Shown: positions 25,150-38,632, counted from the first letter of the stretch. The stretch is 64,000 nucleotides of DNA from Harmothoe impar (GCA_947462335.1 OX381708.1:43899377-43963376); one strand, 5' to 3'. A program made the numbers and translations. The notes: generated by a model from the letters alone, not told the origin.

Positions 25150-25290
25150 GTTGACGTTGTCGGTTATGTGACGTATGTCGTCGGTCTGTTCTATTTATAG
25201 CTGTCGGTTGTTAGGCGTTGCTATGGGCGCTGGTGCTTCTCGAGTGGCGCATGCGCGCTTTGTAGTTCCTGCCAAGATGGCGGCTGGCGT
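25150..25290 (-). promoter_or_regulatory. Compact promoter with TATA, CRE-like, NRF1 and YY1 motifs, possibly bidirectional
   Basis: On the minus strand CTATAAATAG lies at 25191-25200, about 110 nt upstream of the zinc-finger ATG, with a TACGTCACAT CRE-like site just downstream. Further out are a perfect NRF1-type palindrome GCGCATGCGC (25247-25256) and a YY1-type AAGATGGCGGC on the plus strand (25274-25284). NRF1 and YY1 sites cluster at TATA-less metazoan start sites, and YY1 sites usually read in the direction of transcription. A second start to the right is therefore plausible. Confidence 0.6.
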
Positions 25291-25310
25291 GTCGATTCAT
25301 CCTTTGTGTG
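25277..25310 (+). CDS. Candidate short first coding exon opposite the zinc-finger locus
   Basis: Reading right from the YY1-type motif, ATG lies in good context (CCAAGATGG) and opens MAAGVSIHPLC, followed by G|GTTAGT, a plausible splice donor at 25311. ATG-containing YY1 motifs just upstream of a donor are common in housekeeping first exons. No downstream exon was identified, so this is a candidate only; the ATG may simply be part of the YY1 site. Confidence 0.25.
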
Positions 25311-27097
25311 GTTAGTATTTTTTAGTTTTTGGCGGATTATATTAAAAATGGCGCTTGTGTGGGCTTGATACGTCAATGGTGGACGTATACGAGTGTATGT
25401 TGTCTGTGTATATAATTTTTCTTTACTGATATGTAGTTTTTAAGTCTTTATTTGGAAAAATCAGCGAGTGGTCGTGCGCTTTGGGTCAATCTCTAGTTGT
25501 TTTGGCTCGCTGTTGTCGGTGTTTCCTTGCTCGTGGTCGGTTCTTGTTGCTATATTATGTCTGATGATGACCCCTCTAGCATGCTTATTACATGAAATAC
25601 ACATGTAGAGCAACATTATACACAAGTAAACTAACATAACACTGACGAGGTTGCCGAGAAATACAGGTCATGTAATATCCAGTCAGTTTGTTCTCTGCAT
25701 ATATAGTTCATGCGCATTATATGTAATTGAACGTATGCGTTGGCTGTTACGATCATTTTCAACTGACCTCTACATATCTTTTTATTTTATCTGATGGCTA
25801 ACTTTTATGTGTTGAATAAAGTTTGTAAATCTAGTTTTATGTTTTGCGTGTTAAAGACCAACTCTAGTATGTTGACTGTAAAGACATTTAGAAAAATATC
25901 TCTAGATAATGACTGGCTATCTAGATAATGACAAGTCTGATGTCCAGAGGAAATCCTAGCCTAGCGAAAGTATAGCCTTTAAACCATAAATAAGTCACAC
26001 CCTATGATCTTTATCCAGTAAGGTTGATTGCTTTGTATGACTTGAAGTGAATATTGCATGTGGTTATTGCTCTTTTGAAGGTCTAGTTACAAAGTGTAAC
26101 TTGAACTTAGGCCTACACATCCAACCTAGCACTTTTATGCCTGGATTAAAAGCTTTTTTGCCATCTAGTACGACGGCCATGCCTCATGTCCATACTACCT
26201 CTTTCACGAAAGAGATATCTTCATGATCTATACTCTGGCTATACACGAGCCTAAAATATGTGACAGGAATTGGATTATACGAGTAATCGTGCACCTATTT
26301 GTTAGGGACCCGACCCACAAAAAGGGGTAAAATTGTCAGAAAATATAAGGACAGTACTCAGTAGGTCGGATCTCTTTTAATGCATTAGTCTAAATTGGAA
26401 AATAGGCTACTAGCATATAAGAAAGCTTAAAAACAGGGGGCGTAACCAGATCAAAGCTCAGAATTGCAGAAAGAAAGAGTGAGATCATCGCAATTTTGCT
26501 CTGTTTCTTGCTTGGGTCAGACAACGCCCATATTAGTCCCATTATAATAGTTGCTACCTGCCGTAGTGCAACAATACTGTTGGATGTACTGCAAGTACAT
26601 AACGCCCCTACTGTCGGCACACACTCTCCTCTCATCTATCAGTGTCACTCCACAACTTGGGCACCACCTCCAGGGTTAAGGCCCAACTTCACTAAACTGA
26701 GTCGGTCTGGGAAAGGTCATGAAATATTCAATGTGGCCATAATGACTGGCTATCGGCGACAAAGGCTCAGTTGGACAAAGCAAAAGCCCTAGCTCTGCGT
26801 CTGGTGACGCCGATGCATTTGGGTGATGACAGTGGCGACCTACTGAATTATTGATGTAATAATACTACTGACCCGTACATGCCATTAGATTTACACCTAT
26901 ATAACTTTAGAATATGCATGGCATTTCCTCAGTGCTAATTACCATAGTTATTCATCATAGTGATCAAGTGAAATATAACCAAAGTAGATTAAAGAATCCT
27001 AAATAATCGTGTAATGCATTGCCTTATTTACTATATTTACCTGAGCAACAAAAAATATTTTATTTCACAAATAGTCGTCCATGGATGTCAAAATGCG
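25311..27097. other. Gene-free stretch
   Basis: No supported gene, RNA or repeat. If the candidate exon at 25277-25310 is real, this could be its first intron. Frames reach only 98 codons. Confidence 0.4.
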
Positions 27098-27260
27098 TGA
27101 CAGATGACGTTGGACATGGATAAATTGACATTGGGACGATTTTGGGGCAACTTCCGGGGAAAAGACTCAGTAACCAGTGTTTTCTCATCTGTCGGAATAA
27201 CTTCAGGTGTTATGACAGATGACCTGTGATATACATCTGTCGGCGTCAGCCTGACAGATC
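27098..27260. promoter_or_regulatory. Cluster of five TGACAGAT motifs
   Basis: TGACAGAT or its complement occurs at 27098, 27186, 27213, 27234 and 27252, within 163 bp and in both orientations; two copies extend to TGACAGATGAC. TGACAG is the core bound by Meis/TGIF-type TALE homeodomain proteins. The density suggests a homotypic enhancer cluster, but a small degenerate repeat could give the same picture. Confidence 0.35.
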
Positions 27261-29080
27261 CTTTGATGATACATGTAAGGGCAAGATTTAAGCCTTGGAA
27301 AAAGTTTATGGATTCATGGAATGAGCCTATATAGTGTACTTAGACCGAAATATCGTCTCATCTTATAGGCTAAATTAACTGTCAGCAGGTTCATTCATGA
27401 ATGCATGGGTATCTATAGTCTAAACTGTTGGAAGAGGCATCAACTGTATAGTGGAGCTCATTACATACCATCAAGACCTTACTATGGGCTGCTGATGAAG
27501 TGTCAAATAGGGTCCCACATATAGCATACTTGTTGAATCAGCAGTTGTGGATGGCATTTACATCACATTAATCGAATTCAATATTAAGTTCAATGCCGGG
27601 GTTCAATGTCACCACACGTCTATACACAAATAGTACAATATCAACCATCTGAAGGTTATGGTAAAAAAAAGTCAAATGAATATAGTCGTCTCTATATTGG
27701 GCACGGCTGTACTTACCTGTATGTATGACTTTGTAGGATGTAGGTATGTTGTAGATACTCCCTGGAGTATCAGGAGAGCAGCAGGTACCAAGATCCGTTC
27801 CCCAAATTGCAATTGGTGAAATTGGTAAATCCACGTAATAAATCCACCTCCAAAGGAGCAGCAATGATACAAATGAAATATCCACAAATGCTTACTGAGC
27901 ACTGCGAAGCTTATGAAATTGTGGTTTTCATTACTCCAGACATTAGTCTAGCAGAGGTGAACTCTATTGGATTGTCCTTGGATACACTGAATGCGCCAGT
28001 GCAGTATGGGACTGTGTCTGGCATCTCAGCACTATTACAATGCTGGGACGGTCACAGCACGACCGTAATACTAATTCAGATGGAACAACAATGGTGTATA
28101 TATCGGCTTCTTACACGGGTCTCCAAGGAGAAACACCTGGCCTTTGGGAAGACCAAATTACTTCGTCTTAGGATGTGGATGTACTGTCAGTGGCACGTGG
28201 GCATACTGATGGGCAGCATGTCTGAATATGGTCGCGTAGACCTACAGAGATAGTCCATCCACTGTTATAGACGAGTTGTGTGTAGTACATGTACGTGTGG
28301 CACTGTGAACTGCAATTTAGTATAACCTCAGTGGAGGATTATGTAATGCTATGTTTCTGTGTTCAATTCCCATGTGAGGGTCATAATGTTGACATGAATA
28401 ATACCAGATCATAGCCTATGCTTAGTGCATGGGGAGAGCTGCTGCATTTGATGCTGTTATATAACATACATCAGACAAGTTGTACCTACAACATATAATT
28501 GATGGTTCCAGCCGTGACAATGGGTTGAAATACAGCCTGGGGCTTAGAGCCATACAGGAACACACATTCCTCTTTGCGACGCAGGCAGACGCAGAATGCA
28601 CTCTTGGAAGGTGAGGATGCCTCAAAAAGGCTTCAATTCAATGGAATTATATAAACCTTTAAGCTTTCACATAGCTTATGAATTATTATACCCTGTCCAA
28701 AATAAAATCTATGTATTGGGTAAGACAGTGGACCTATTTGATATTACTGAATGCAGAAACACTGCTTAGAATTATGTAGCGCACTTATAAAGCGCAATTA
28801 CAGAGGTCCAGCAATCCTTTGGGGCAATACTTGGCCAGCAATCCCATGGAACCTTAGTTGGGTGGCGATGTACAAACTGTGTTCAACTCACGTTGTAGCA
28901 ATACCTCAAGACATGAAGTATTCATCCAATGTTCTGAGAGTAGCTATATCCTCTTTTACATGGATGTGCTGCATTCTTGAATCCATGTACAGAATTGACT
29001 GTTACATCTATTCCACTGCGGTAAGGAAAATGTACGATACCAATCCGTGGTCAAAGGTCACTAGGTGCTATCCAGCAATA
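27261..29080. other. Gene-free stretch
   Basis: Two longish plus-strand frames, 148 codons at 27807-28253 and 121 codons at 28751-29116, show no domain or composition typical of a protein. They could be chance frames or unrecognised exons. Confidence 0.4.
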
Positions 29081-29700
29081 AGACTGCATGTCCAGTCAGG
29101 ACCTCCAGAGCATTAAAATGAAATGCAAGTTAAAATTTATGGAATCACCGTACTTAGTAGGAGGCAAATCTGTCCCTGCACTTTCCCTTAGTGACAACAA
29201 TAGCACTGGTGGAGTTATGCTTTCCTGCAGTGGCGACAATATGACATGCATGCAGTGGCACAATGTAGGCCTTGCTGTCCAGGCGTGGGAGGTGGCGGCT
29301 GGAGTAGGTGCAGTGTGAGGGAGAAGGCATGTGGAGGAGAGTGGGTCGGAGTGGGGGAGAGTGTCCCCAGGCTGGAGCTGTGCAGCAGTGGAGTCACTCA
29401 CACGGCGCCCATGCAGACAACCGTACAACGTGGTGTGTACGGCCGATGGCACTGAGCAGCTCACAGAGCGACTCGGAGCAGCTCGTCGGGGCACTCACTA
29501 CAGCCTCAGTCACAGAGTCATTATCATGGGGTCCCACTCTCCCACAGAAGCTGTGTCCTGGTAGGAGGGTAGTCAGCAGACCTACTCAGAGCACCTCTCC
29601 AGGGTGTGTACTTTATCCATGTCCAGAAGCGTCGGGACACCCAGATGAGAGCCTCCATTTATGGCTGCTGATGATTATTATTCCCACGTGACTCGTGCAA
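29081..29700. other. GC-rich patch, possible promoter island or exon
   Basis: The stretch 29270-29560 is distinctly GC-rich in an AT-rich neighbourhood. It is open in five overlapping frames on both strands (60-132 codons), as GC-rich sequence tends to be. No domain, TATA box or splice pair singles out one frame. A similar patch is at 11060-11420. Confidence 0.35.
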
Positions 29701-32700
29701 AAGGACTCTGTTTACTCATGGTTCCATAGTAAGTGTGGTCATTCTGTACATTACTACATTACGGTTGATGTAGCACCTCCCTGTGTGTGCAAACAAATAC
29801 ACGGGGGCATGGGAGAATTACAGCACTCCGCTACAATCTCAGGGAGTTATTTGCCATCCTGAAAAATGCCACCATGGCTACAGTATAAGCACTGTATTTT
29901 TTGTGTAGGGGGTATTCAAAGGGTACACCATCCAAGGCATCGCCAACACATGTTCATATTCACCTGGCATATAAGCAATGAGAGATTCACACCCCTGTAA
30001 CCAGCTCTGTCCTAGTGGTTGCTACATATCACACCTCCTTCCGTTCACCATCTCCAGGGATTCCTATCAATAAGTTGAGATGAAGAATTTAGCGATCATA
30101 TAGGTCCGTGTAACTCTGACGGATGGGTTGTTACACACTGATCACTAATAATGTTGTCACAGCGAAACCCAAGTCTGCAATCGCCAGCAGACACAGACAG
30201 CTGACTCGCTGAAATGTCACACAGGCGCCTGGTGAGTTTACAGTAATCAGTTAATGACATTTGGTCTCAGCATTGGAGAGAGGCCAACCACATACTGGGT
30301 GAGCAGGTCAGCGTGGGAAGAGGCAAAAACCGGGTGATCATGAAGATATTAAGGTTGTAAAGGTCAGATGGTGTTTTTGGCCCGGCTTATGAAACAAGTC
30401 TTGAGATGCGCCTGTAATTTGAAGGCAATATAAAGTCAAATACGATGGCTAATTGGGTGAGGGAGGTCTGCAGTTAGTTTTGCAACAAGTGAGTGAAGCA
30501 TATTAATTGGGCAGGATTATAAACGGTGCGTTCATTAGGACGCAGAGATGCACGCGTGTTGCCTGTCATATTGAAAGGCCCCAAACTCAAACTGTCAAAT
30601 ATTAAAGTAGCAAATGCATCCAAAAACAAACACTGCAGATTATCGATTATGGAGATCCCCAGTTTGCTTTTAACTTGCTGATGGAGGGGAACCTGGAGGA
30701 GTAAACTCAGTGGTTTAAAATGCTCATTTAAAATGTACGCTACTAGGTACAGATCGTTGAATTCCGCACGCTATGACTGTTAGGAAATATCGCTTTAGCC
30801 AAGTAGTAAGAGTAGTACATGGAGATGAGCCTTTGGTGCAGGTACATTAACATAGGGGTACTGTTTATGTCTGTATGTTGACCACTTATATACATAAAAT
30901 AGTCATGTACCTGGTTCACATATGAAATCCTCTTCAGAGACTTCCTGGAAGTCGGCCAGCCAGACTAATATGGCATTGTGTATCCTGACAATGCAGGGCC
31001 AAGATTCATCCTAGCACAACCGGAAATGCATGCCACAAGGATCGAAAGTATTTGGCATTGCTTTCATAAATATATTGTATAATATATTTGCAGTCGTAAA
31101 AGTGTTAACATGACTTGAGAATGTTGGGAAGGGTTGAGGGGATATTATGTGATTGTAGGCCAAGTGGCATTATTTTCACTCGCATACATCTCTCTATGTG
31201 GTTCTACCCAACATGCATATCAGGGAATCAGGACAGTCATAGCTTATATTGAATAAGGTCTGTGAAGTATTGGGAGTTTTCCCTGTCGGCACCCCTGTCC
31301 TTAGGGGGTAGTAGATGGACATGAAAGGACGGGAGTGGGCCGCTGACCCAGCTAGGCGATGCTGGGTATATTTGGCCTGATAAATGATTAATCCGACCCC
31401 AGTATGGTGGCTAGCACGGCGCGAGTAGTGCCTCATCAAACTTGCAGATCCTTAGATAAAAGAAAGAAGTTAAAAATTGTAAAAATGGTTGCAGCCTGTT
31501 GCAGCCTGATGACATAAATTCACAGCTTCCATAGGTGTCCCATGACTGATGTCCACATAGTTTTAGTATAACATATTATTGGCACTGCTGGTTGATATGA
31601 TATAGTCCAGTATGAAGGATGCTTTGCAAGTTGCATTGTTAAATAGGTCATATTACTAGTGTACAAGTTATCACCAGAGTACTAAACTCTGCAATAAAAT
31701 CTTCCTGACAACAATAATGCGTGTCCCCCCAAACAGTCGACTGCACATCGAACACCTGAGTGAACCCAGTTGGCTAAAGGAGCAGTAGCAAGTGGTTGGT
31801 AGCTGCCAGAATTGCAGAGGAGTTATTGGCGTCCATACAAACAGATGTCTTTGTCATCGTATTGCCTGGGACTAGAGGGAAACTGATGGGTCTGGCAGCT
31901 GGCAGTGGTATCCACTGGAGATGTATGAGCTGTGACTGATGATAGTAAGATGCCTGGAGGAGATGTTGGCCTATACATCTGAACTAGTTATCAGAGACCT
32001 ACATACTGATATATCATCGATAATATCATGTTACAGTATTGACATTTGGACGTGTTAATACATAAGGGACAGGTGTGGCATTTTGCTGTATAGATTACCT
32101 TGTTCATTCTTTGAACAACATGTAGCCATGGAACAACTTGTTATCCTTGCTCTCCCTTTCCTGTATCACATCAATAATCCGATGCCAATCTATCTAATCC
32201 GAATCTCCATTGCAGGGTCATGTTTTGTTGTCCTCAATGTTGATTATTTGTAGAATTGTTTCTTTTTACCTGGAACCTAGCAGGGAGGATCCATTCCCTA
32301 ACAACAACCAACATTTGGTCTATGCTCGTGCTATTGTGCAATTAAAACCATCGGTTAGTTGTTGTAATTGGGGCAGTTCCAGATTGTGTGAATGTGTGTG
32401 CCTCCTTATTTTCGATCTCCTCCAGGTAGCCACAGACACTATACATGGTAGCTCCTCCTCCTGAATACATAACCGCAGGATACACCATCCAAGTGCCTTA
32501 CTCACCTGACAAAAGCGAGCTGGTTGGAGCTTGCCCTGCTTCTATATAGACGTAGACATGTGTACACAGTGAGTCAGACATGCATGCATGTCAACATGAT
32601 ACCTATACAGCCCTCTCTATACAGTGTATCTATACTGTGTGTCCTGGAACCACTGCTACACCCTGAGCTGCTCATCCATAGGCGGGAGCTGCTCCCACTA

Positions 32701-35072
32701 CTCTCACTGCCAAACCCAGGAGGCTCCTCCTACATCGATACAAGCTGGTGATGGCCTGCTGGATGCATGTTGGGGGTGGGTGGCTGCTAGTCTGCGTGTA
32801 CATGTGTGTGCATGCTGCCATGTCATTTGTTATCCAACCCCCTCCCCTCCCTATACCTGCCATCAACGCCTCAGCCCCCCCCCCCGCCTCTAGCATACTG
32901 GCAATTGCTGCTACAGGTTTGTTTTAATACTGGCTTTCATCACGGACACCTACCCAGATAGACACGTATATGCCACACCCAATGCACATATGAAACCACA
33001 AGCTCTATCCCTAACTCTCCTTTATTGATATGATTTTTAGAAAGCGATAAAGAACCCCCATTTAGCCCCCAAACAAATACATGACCTACGTTTGACAACA
33101 GTCACATGTAGATACCAATGCCACTCAGAACTTGATTCATATCACCTGTCCAATTGACAAAATGGTATTTGCAACTCAGGTCTCTATAGGTGTTTACATG
33201 TACAAGGGATGTACAAAAGGTTGTGACTCACTGCTTGTATTGTAAGTGGGGATTTAGAATCACACAAAGTCATATAGTTCCATAATGTATCAACACATGC
33301 ATGCGGCGGTGTAGCATTCACCTAGTCCACACTGTCCCCCCACTGAGTCAAGCCCACCCCCCATTAGGCCAGATGGCCTAATGGTCCATAATGCACACTT
33401 TGATGGCAAGCCTAAAGTATAGGTATTGAGCCTGAATATAGGGTGTGTGGGAGGGGGTCCTGTCATAATTGGTTGCTTCTAAAGTGCCCCATGAATAAGT
33501 CATCCCTTTTAGGACGCCACTACTCCATAAATGTGTCACATAGTCACACATTATCAGACTCATCAGACTTTATAGATTTCTTCCAAACATAGCTTTTTCT
33601 GTGTTTCCTTATCTTTAAAGACGAGCAAATGTTGTGTAAAGATAATTTGTAGGTACATAAAAAATGTTGTGATTTTACTATGAAATGTTAACATGATCAA
33701 GCAATGCCCTATGAACATATAAAAGTGTGCCCCTAGGTTTCCATGAATATCCTTAATTATGAACAAGTATAGATCCACGTACCAATCATTATGATGCATT
33801 GGATGATAATGTGCATTTCTATAAGGCCTCAGTTGTGCTTTCAATCATGACATGGCATTCATAATGATATTGATTTATAATAGTACACTATAATAGAACA
33901 ATCGATAAATCGGGTTCTGAATAATGGATATGCTTTATGTTATTCTTTATGTTTGCAATATGAAGGGCACTGTATTCCGAATTAATACGGCGATATAACC
34001 ACACATATATGTGTGAACATTTCATGAGTATGAATAGACCATTTTCTACCAAGGTGGTTGTGTACACTATACGCCTCACAACTGGCTATTAAAGATATCA
34101 GAACCTAAAGAGGCCGGCAGCAGAACATATTTGACGTAGGCGTAATATGAATATTTCGGCAACTTTTTCTGCTCATGTACGTCCACTTAAGGATGTGTCA
34201 CTGCAATATTATACGTTATGTACATCCACCAGTGCAACCTGTAATCAAATTTTATTGGCAGTGGAAGCAGATGGATGTAGATGTGTATGGGAGGGCCAGA
34301 CCATTGTATGTATCTAGACTCTCATGGGAGAGGGAATGGCTGCAGTGCCTCTCATAGTTGGTGATTTTAGGGGACAGTGACAGTGAGCAGAAAGGCAGGC
34401 CACATCAGAGCAGCTTTAGTTACTGCAGTACAACTGGGATGTGTACATCAACTCTAATGCATTTACTCAGGTCGCCATGTATGCAGAAAGTGTCACAATC
34501 AAGTCAAGCGTATACGCTGCCATTGTTTGTATGGAATGGCATTAGAAAACAGTACAATTAGTCTGTCTACAGTGGAGTACAAACAATTTGAGCCATCAAT
34601 CCATGGTTCAAGTTCTCCGACAACGTATGTCTACGTGAGGCAAGACTTTGTGTTTGTTTTGCATAATATTGTATGGAAATAATCATTCCCTGGCCAAACC
34701 TCTATATGGTGCTTTCAGAGAGTATGGATGTGCCATAAATCATGCGTTCTGCACTGGAGAAGTGCTCCGGTGGGGTAGCTAAGTGTAATGCCCACACCGA
34801 ACAGTTTGCACCCATGAATGGCCATCATAGTCACAGCCAATGGTAATATCTGAGGTGATAGGTGTGGAGGTCTGCATTTTGCAGTGGACGTAATAATGAT
34901 ATATTTCGGTAATAACCTCCATTTGAACCATAGAGCTGTAAACGACTTCGCACAGGCCTATATATCTATACGATGGACATTAAATCATTCCAACTAATTT
35001 CACTCAAATACAAAACACCCAACTGAAAAGCGGGTATTTGGTGTTGGTTTGAACCATGAATTTAATGGTTTA
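29701..35072. other. Long gene-free stretch
   Basis: No supported coding region. The part 30180-30700 has few simple repeats and contains homeodomain-type ATTAATTGG and GGCTAATTGG and nuclear-receptor-like AAGGTCAG motifs; it is a weak candidate for conserved non-coding DNA. The part 32640-32900 is moderately GC-rich with a C-tract near 32876. The remainder shows nothing I can name. Confidence 0.4.
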
Positions 35073-35292
35073 CAGAGCCGCAGGAAGCAAATCTTCATTG
35101 GGAGGCCCAGTGTGGGGGCACACCAACCAGCTTTAAACATCGGATTTTAATTATGATGGCCCTTTATACATGCTTGTATTTGAATCATATAACAAAAGGA
35201 GTTTTAAGCCCCTTTAGTTCTGTTTGGGAACCCAAGCAACTCTGCCCCCCCCCCCCCCCCACATTCTCCCGGCCCCTTTTCCTACGCCACTG
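35073..35292. mobile_element. TIR element, CAGNGGCG family, 5-bp TSD, copy 2
   Basis: A 220-bp non-coding element. Its left end is CAGAGCCGCAGGAAGCAA, followed by ATCTTCATTGGG; its right end, read inwards, is CAGTGGCGTAGGAAAAGGGG. GTTTA flanks both sides (35068-35072 and 35293-35297). It is the inverted relative of 17468-17771, with which it shares both terminal sequences. A run of 17 or more C lies near the right end. Confidence 0.82.
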
Positions 35293-35297
35293 GTTTA

Positions 35298-37626
35298 TCA
35301 GTGATGGTCTTCATCAATCTTGCTCTAAATGTATCGTCATTAATGTGCAAGTGCAATAGTGCCACTTGATTGCGATATGCCCTGGTCTGAATCTGAATCA
35401 GGTAAATTGGGCACGCATGTAGTTCCTAAAACCGAGTATGAATCCGGTTATAATATAGACCCTACTCTGGCTGTACCATTATTAGATCTGTATACCCCAC
35501 TGTACACATAGATTAGGTTGGTGCACTTTGTCAATATGGCCACACAGTGCATTATGGAAGGACAAATGTCATTTTGCTCTGGATCGTCGCCCATGTTGAC
35601 TACTGTTTATGTTATGTTCTGTTATTTCCCAGAAATTATATTTCCTACTTGTATGAACACGCAAAACGAAATTGTTTGGAACAAAAAGTTACTATTACTA
35701 GTACATATAAGTAATATGCACTGTTATAATAAAAACCATATACCGGAGTGTAGCCTCTCTGTCTGATTCTGTGGTTAGCGCTTGTGTGTAACTCTCCGAC
35801 CCTGTGTTGGTGTATCATGCCGACGCTTCGAGAGGGTATCACGTTAAAAGGCATAGTGCATTTAAGCACTGTGTTGTCATTTGATAAAAGTTTAATGTAT
35901 GTGTGTGTATGTAAAGCGCTGATATCAACTGAGCTAAATATGAACAGGATAAATCTACATTAATACTATAGGCAAAAGATCTCCCATTTTGATGTGCCCT
36001 CTGTGAACTGCATCAATTACACATGGTCGGAACATGATAACTGTGCCCTTCGGCATCAGAGAAATAATTACAGTCTAGGGGAGGGTGTACAAATTGGGTT
36101 CATGAACCCTGAAGGCTAAAAGCACCCCAGCACCAACGCCGATGCATGGTACGCTATTTGTATCAATAAATGATGAAGTATGAAGTAGCTTATAGGTTTC
36201 TACACATGGCTAATAGGCTGACATCATATGGTTATAGATACATGAATACAGTTCTGAGGTATTCTATATACACTATGTGAAAACTCTGTCCATTGATCAA
36301 AACTTGACACAACATATGGAAATCGACGCAAATGTCCCAGCTACTATGTATACAAACGGTTTAAATTAAGGCAATTATAGAACGCAATCAATCATGCTAT
36401 AATAGAAAAAAATATAAAGGTTTATATCCATCTATATGCACATTTTAAGTTATAACTGAAGGGTATTTTTTTCAAGCCCACAGTGAATTGCAGCCATTGC
36501 ATTCAAGCGGAAATAACAGCCATATCAGGCATGCACGATGTGACGGAAATTAAATCGTGGGTCCAGCAATGGGGCTTATGCTGTGCGCACATAATATGGT
36601 CCTTGCCTCCAGGCTCATATAACTGTCATACCCGCCATCTCGATCTCTTCAAATGTAAACCATGACTATACTGGCTGTACGTATATATACGACCGGAACA
36701 GTTTCTCTCATTTCGTGAAGGGTGTCAGACAGCACTGGTGCACTATATGTGCAATTGTATGTGCAATATCTAGAATACACAATCTAGATTTTTGAAATGG
36801 GACAAATGCTTATATCATTTTCAGACGTGTTTTTTTTTTCGAAATTTCGATTTCATGTCAAATGTTAGAAAAACGAATACCATAATCAATACTACCTGTT
36901 TTCAAGGAAATATTCAGAAAAGCTAGAAACTAAATGTTGTCAACAAAACCACTGGGTGAGGTATTTCGAGCTCTATACGAACATTGAAGATGCAAACCAT
37001 ATGGCACATGTGCCATATCCATCAATCCTGTTTGGGCGCCTCCAACCTTTAGCTCATATACAGATACCCCACGCCCCTCTCTATGCCCTGCAAATTGCTC
37101 CCTTTTGTAGCCGATAATAGGTTCCAAGTCTGAATAGATCTTCTCCCAGAGAGCGGACAATAAAAACGCAATACTCCTGGCAGTGGCCCTTCCTTGACCT
37201 CATCTTCTGAGTAGTCAATGGCAATGTGGAGAAGGGTTTCTTCATAGATGTGGGCATATGTTAAAGTTGCCGTTCTTTTTACAGTCAAAACAGCCATATG
37301 GCCAGGCAAATATTTGATAATCCAGTATACCCTTCATCGTTTACTATTTTTAATGCTAAACATGTATTATTTCATGAAAAAGTATCCATGGACATTCTCA
37401 GTTATGGGATGTCATATAATGCGTGGTGTTAACCCTGGTCCGGAAGCCAGCTGGGTGTGAGAGATAGAGCGAGGTCATGTGACATTTGAGAGATGCCTCA
37501 CGGCTAACAGGGATCCCCTCTCTCTGTGAAATGACACCCATAATAGTTCCTATTATACTAGGTCTACACGAGTGCCTGATCTACTAAATGTGCCGGATGA
37601 TTAGGCATTATATTCGCATATATCTG
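35298..37626. other. Gene-free stretch
   Basis: AT-rich with short frames only. No gene, RNA or clear repeat is recognised. Confidence 0.45.
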
Positions 37627-38083
37627 CACTGTAAAAGCAGTGTTTAGGTCCTAAACACGTTTTGTGTCCGTTGTTTTAAACACTTCTATAGTAAGGTATA
37701 TATAAGCGTTTACTAGGTATAAAGAAGTGTTTAAATTCTATAGGCACTTTACAAAATAGTGTTTAGATTAGTGTTTAGATTCTTTAATACTTTTCTATAG
37801 ATATGTTTAAAATCTAAAACACTTTTGAATATGTATTTAAACACATATCTAAACACTTTTAATCTAAACACTTTTGCCGTGTTTAGTTAAAAAGTGTGTA
37901 AATGCTAAACACTTTTCGAAATAGTGTTTATATAAGTGTTTAAGTTCTGTATTTAAAATCGAAACACCTAAACACTTATTTTAAAGTGTTTAGCTGAAAT
38001 ATGTTTAGAATCGAAACACTTTTGTTACATGTTTAGAACAACGGAGACAATAAGTGTTTAAATTCTAAACACGTTTTACAGTG
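37627..38083. mobile_element. Fold-back TIR element packed with GTGTTTA motifs
   Basis: A 457-bp non-coding element. The left end is CACTGTAAAAGCAGTGTTTA; the right end, read inwards, is CACTGTAAAACGTGTTTAG. The interior is almost wholly repeats of AAGTGTTTA and its complement TAAACACTT, so the whole element can fold on itself. The ends begin with the same CACTGTAA as 18885-19725 although the interiors differ. Each side is flanked by TG rather than TA, so the target-site assignment is uncertain. Confidence 0.72.
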
Positions 38084-38336
38084 TGCTCTAGATGTGCATG
38101 TCTTCTCAAAATGGAAAGGGTACATACAGTATACGAACATAAGACTCATCATGTAATAAATTGATGTGTCTGATAATCATATTTATACAATTTATGGGGG
38201 GCAATTTCACGAATAGAGGATGTAAACGTCCACATACAATACACAGACAGTATGTATAGTGCAGAACCAATATGGCCCCTACCATATAAGAATGCCATGG
38301 GAGCATTGTTGTCCATAATACAGGTAGAATCTGTAT

Positions 38337-38632
38337 ACCCGGAGGGGGGGCACTTCATAATTGTTTCTATAGTAACTATACACAGATGTGTAAGCGTAAC
38401 CTCAAATTTCGTACTCTTGAAGCAATTCAACCGGATAGCACCCTTTTCACTGGAAAGCGAACGAAACTACCCTATACAATCGAGCCTTTTTCAAGTTATA
38501 TTTTAGACCTTCAAATATACCCCTTTTCCTCCAAAATTGCCTCAGATGTACCCCTTTCGAGGATCCTCCCGGGTCAAAGGACGGACCGTGTTCACACGTG
38601 GTAACAAAAAATGAGGGAGTGCCCCCCCGGGT
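38337..38632. mobile_element. TIR element with G-run/CACT ends
   Basis: Inverted ends: ACCCGGAGGGGGGGCACTTC on the left and AACCCGGGGGGGCACTCCC read inwards from the right. No convincing target-site duplication was found. The 296-bp interior has no domain-bearing frame; the short frames here are incidental. Confidence 0.5.

Noticed and set aside
27807..28253. 148-codon plus-strand frame
   Set aside because: No domain, no codon bias and no splice or promoter support; plausible by chance.
28751..29116. 121-codon plus-strand frame
   Set aside because: No recognisable family and no supporting signals.
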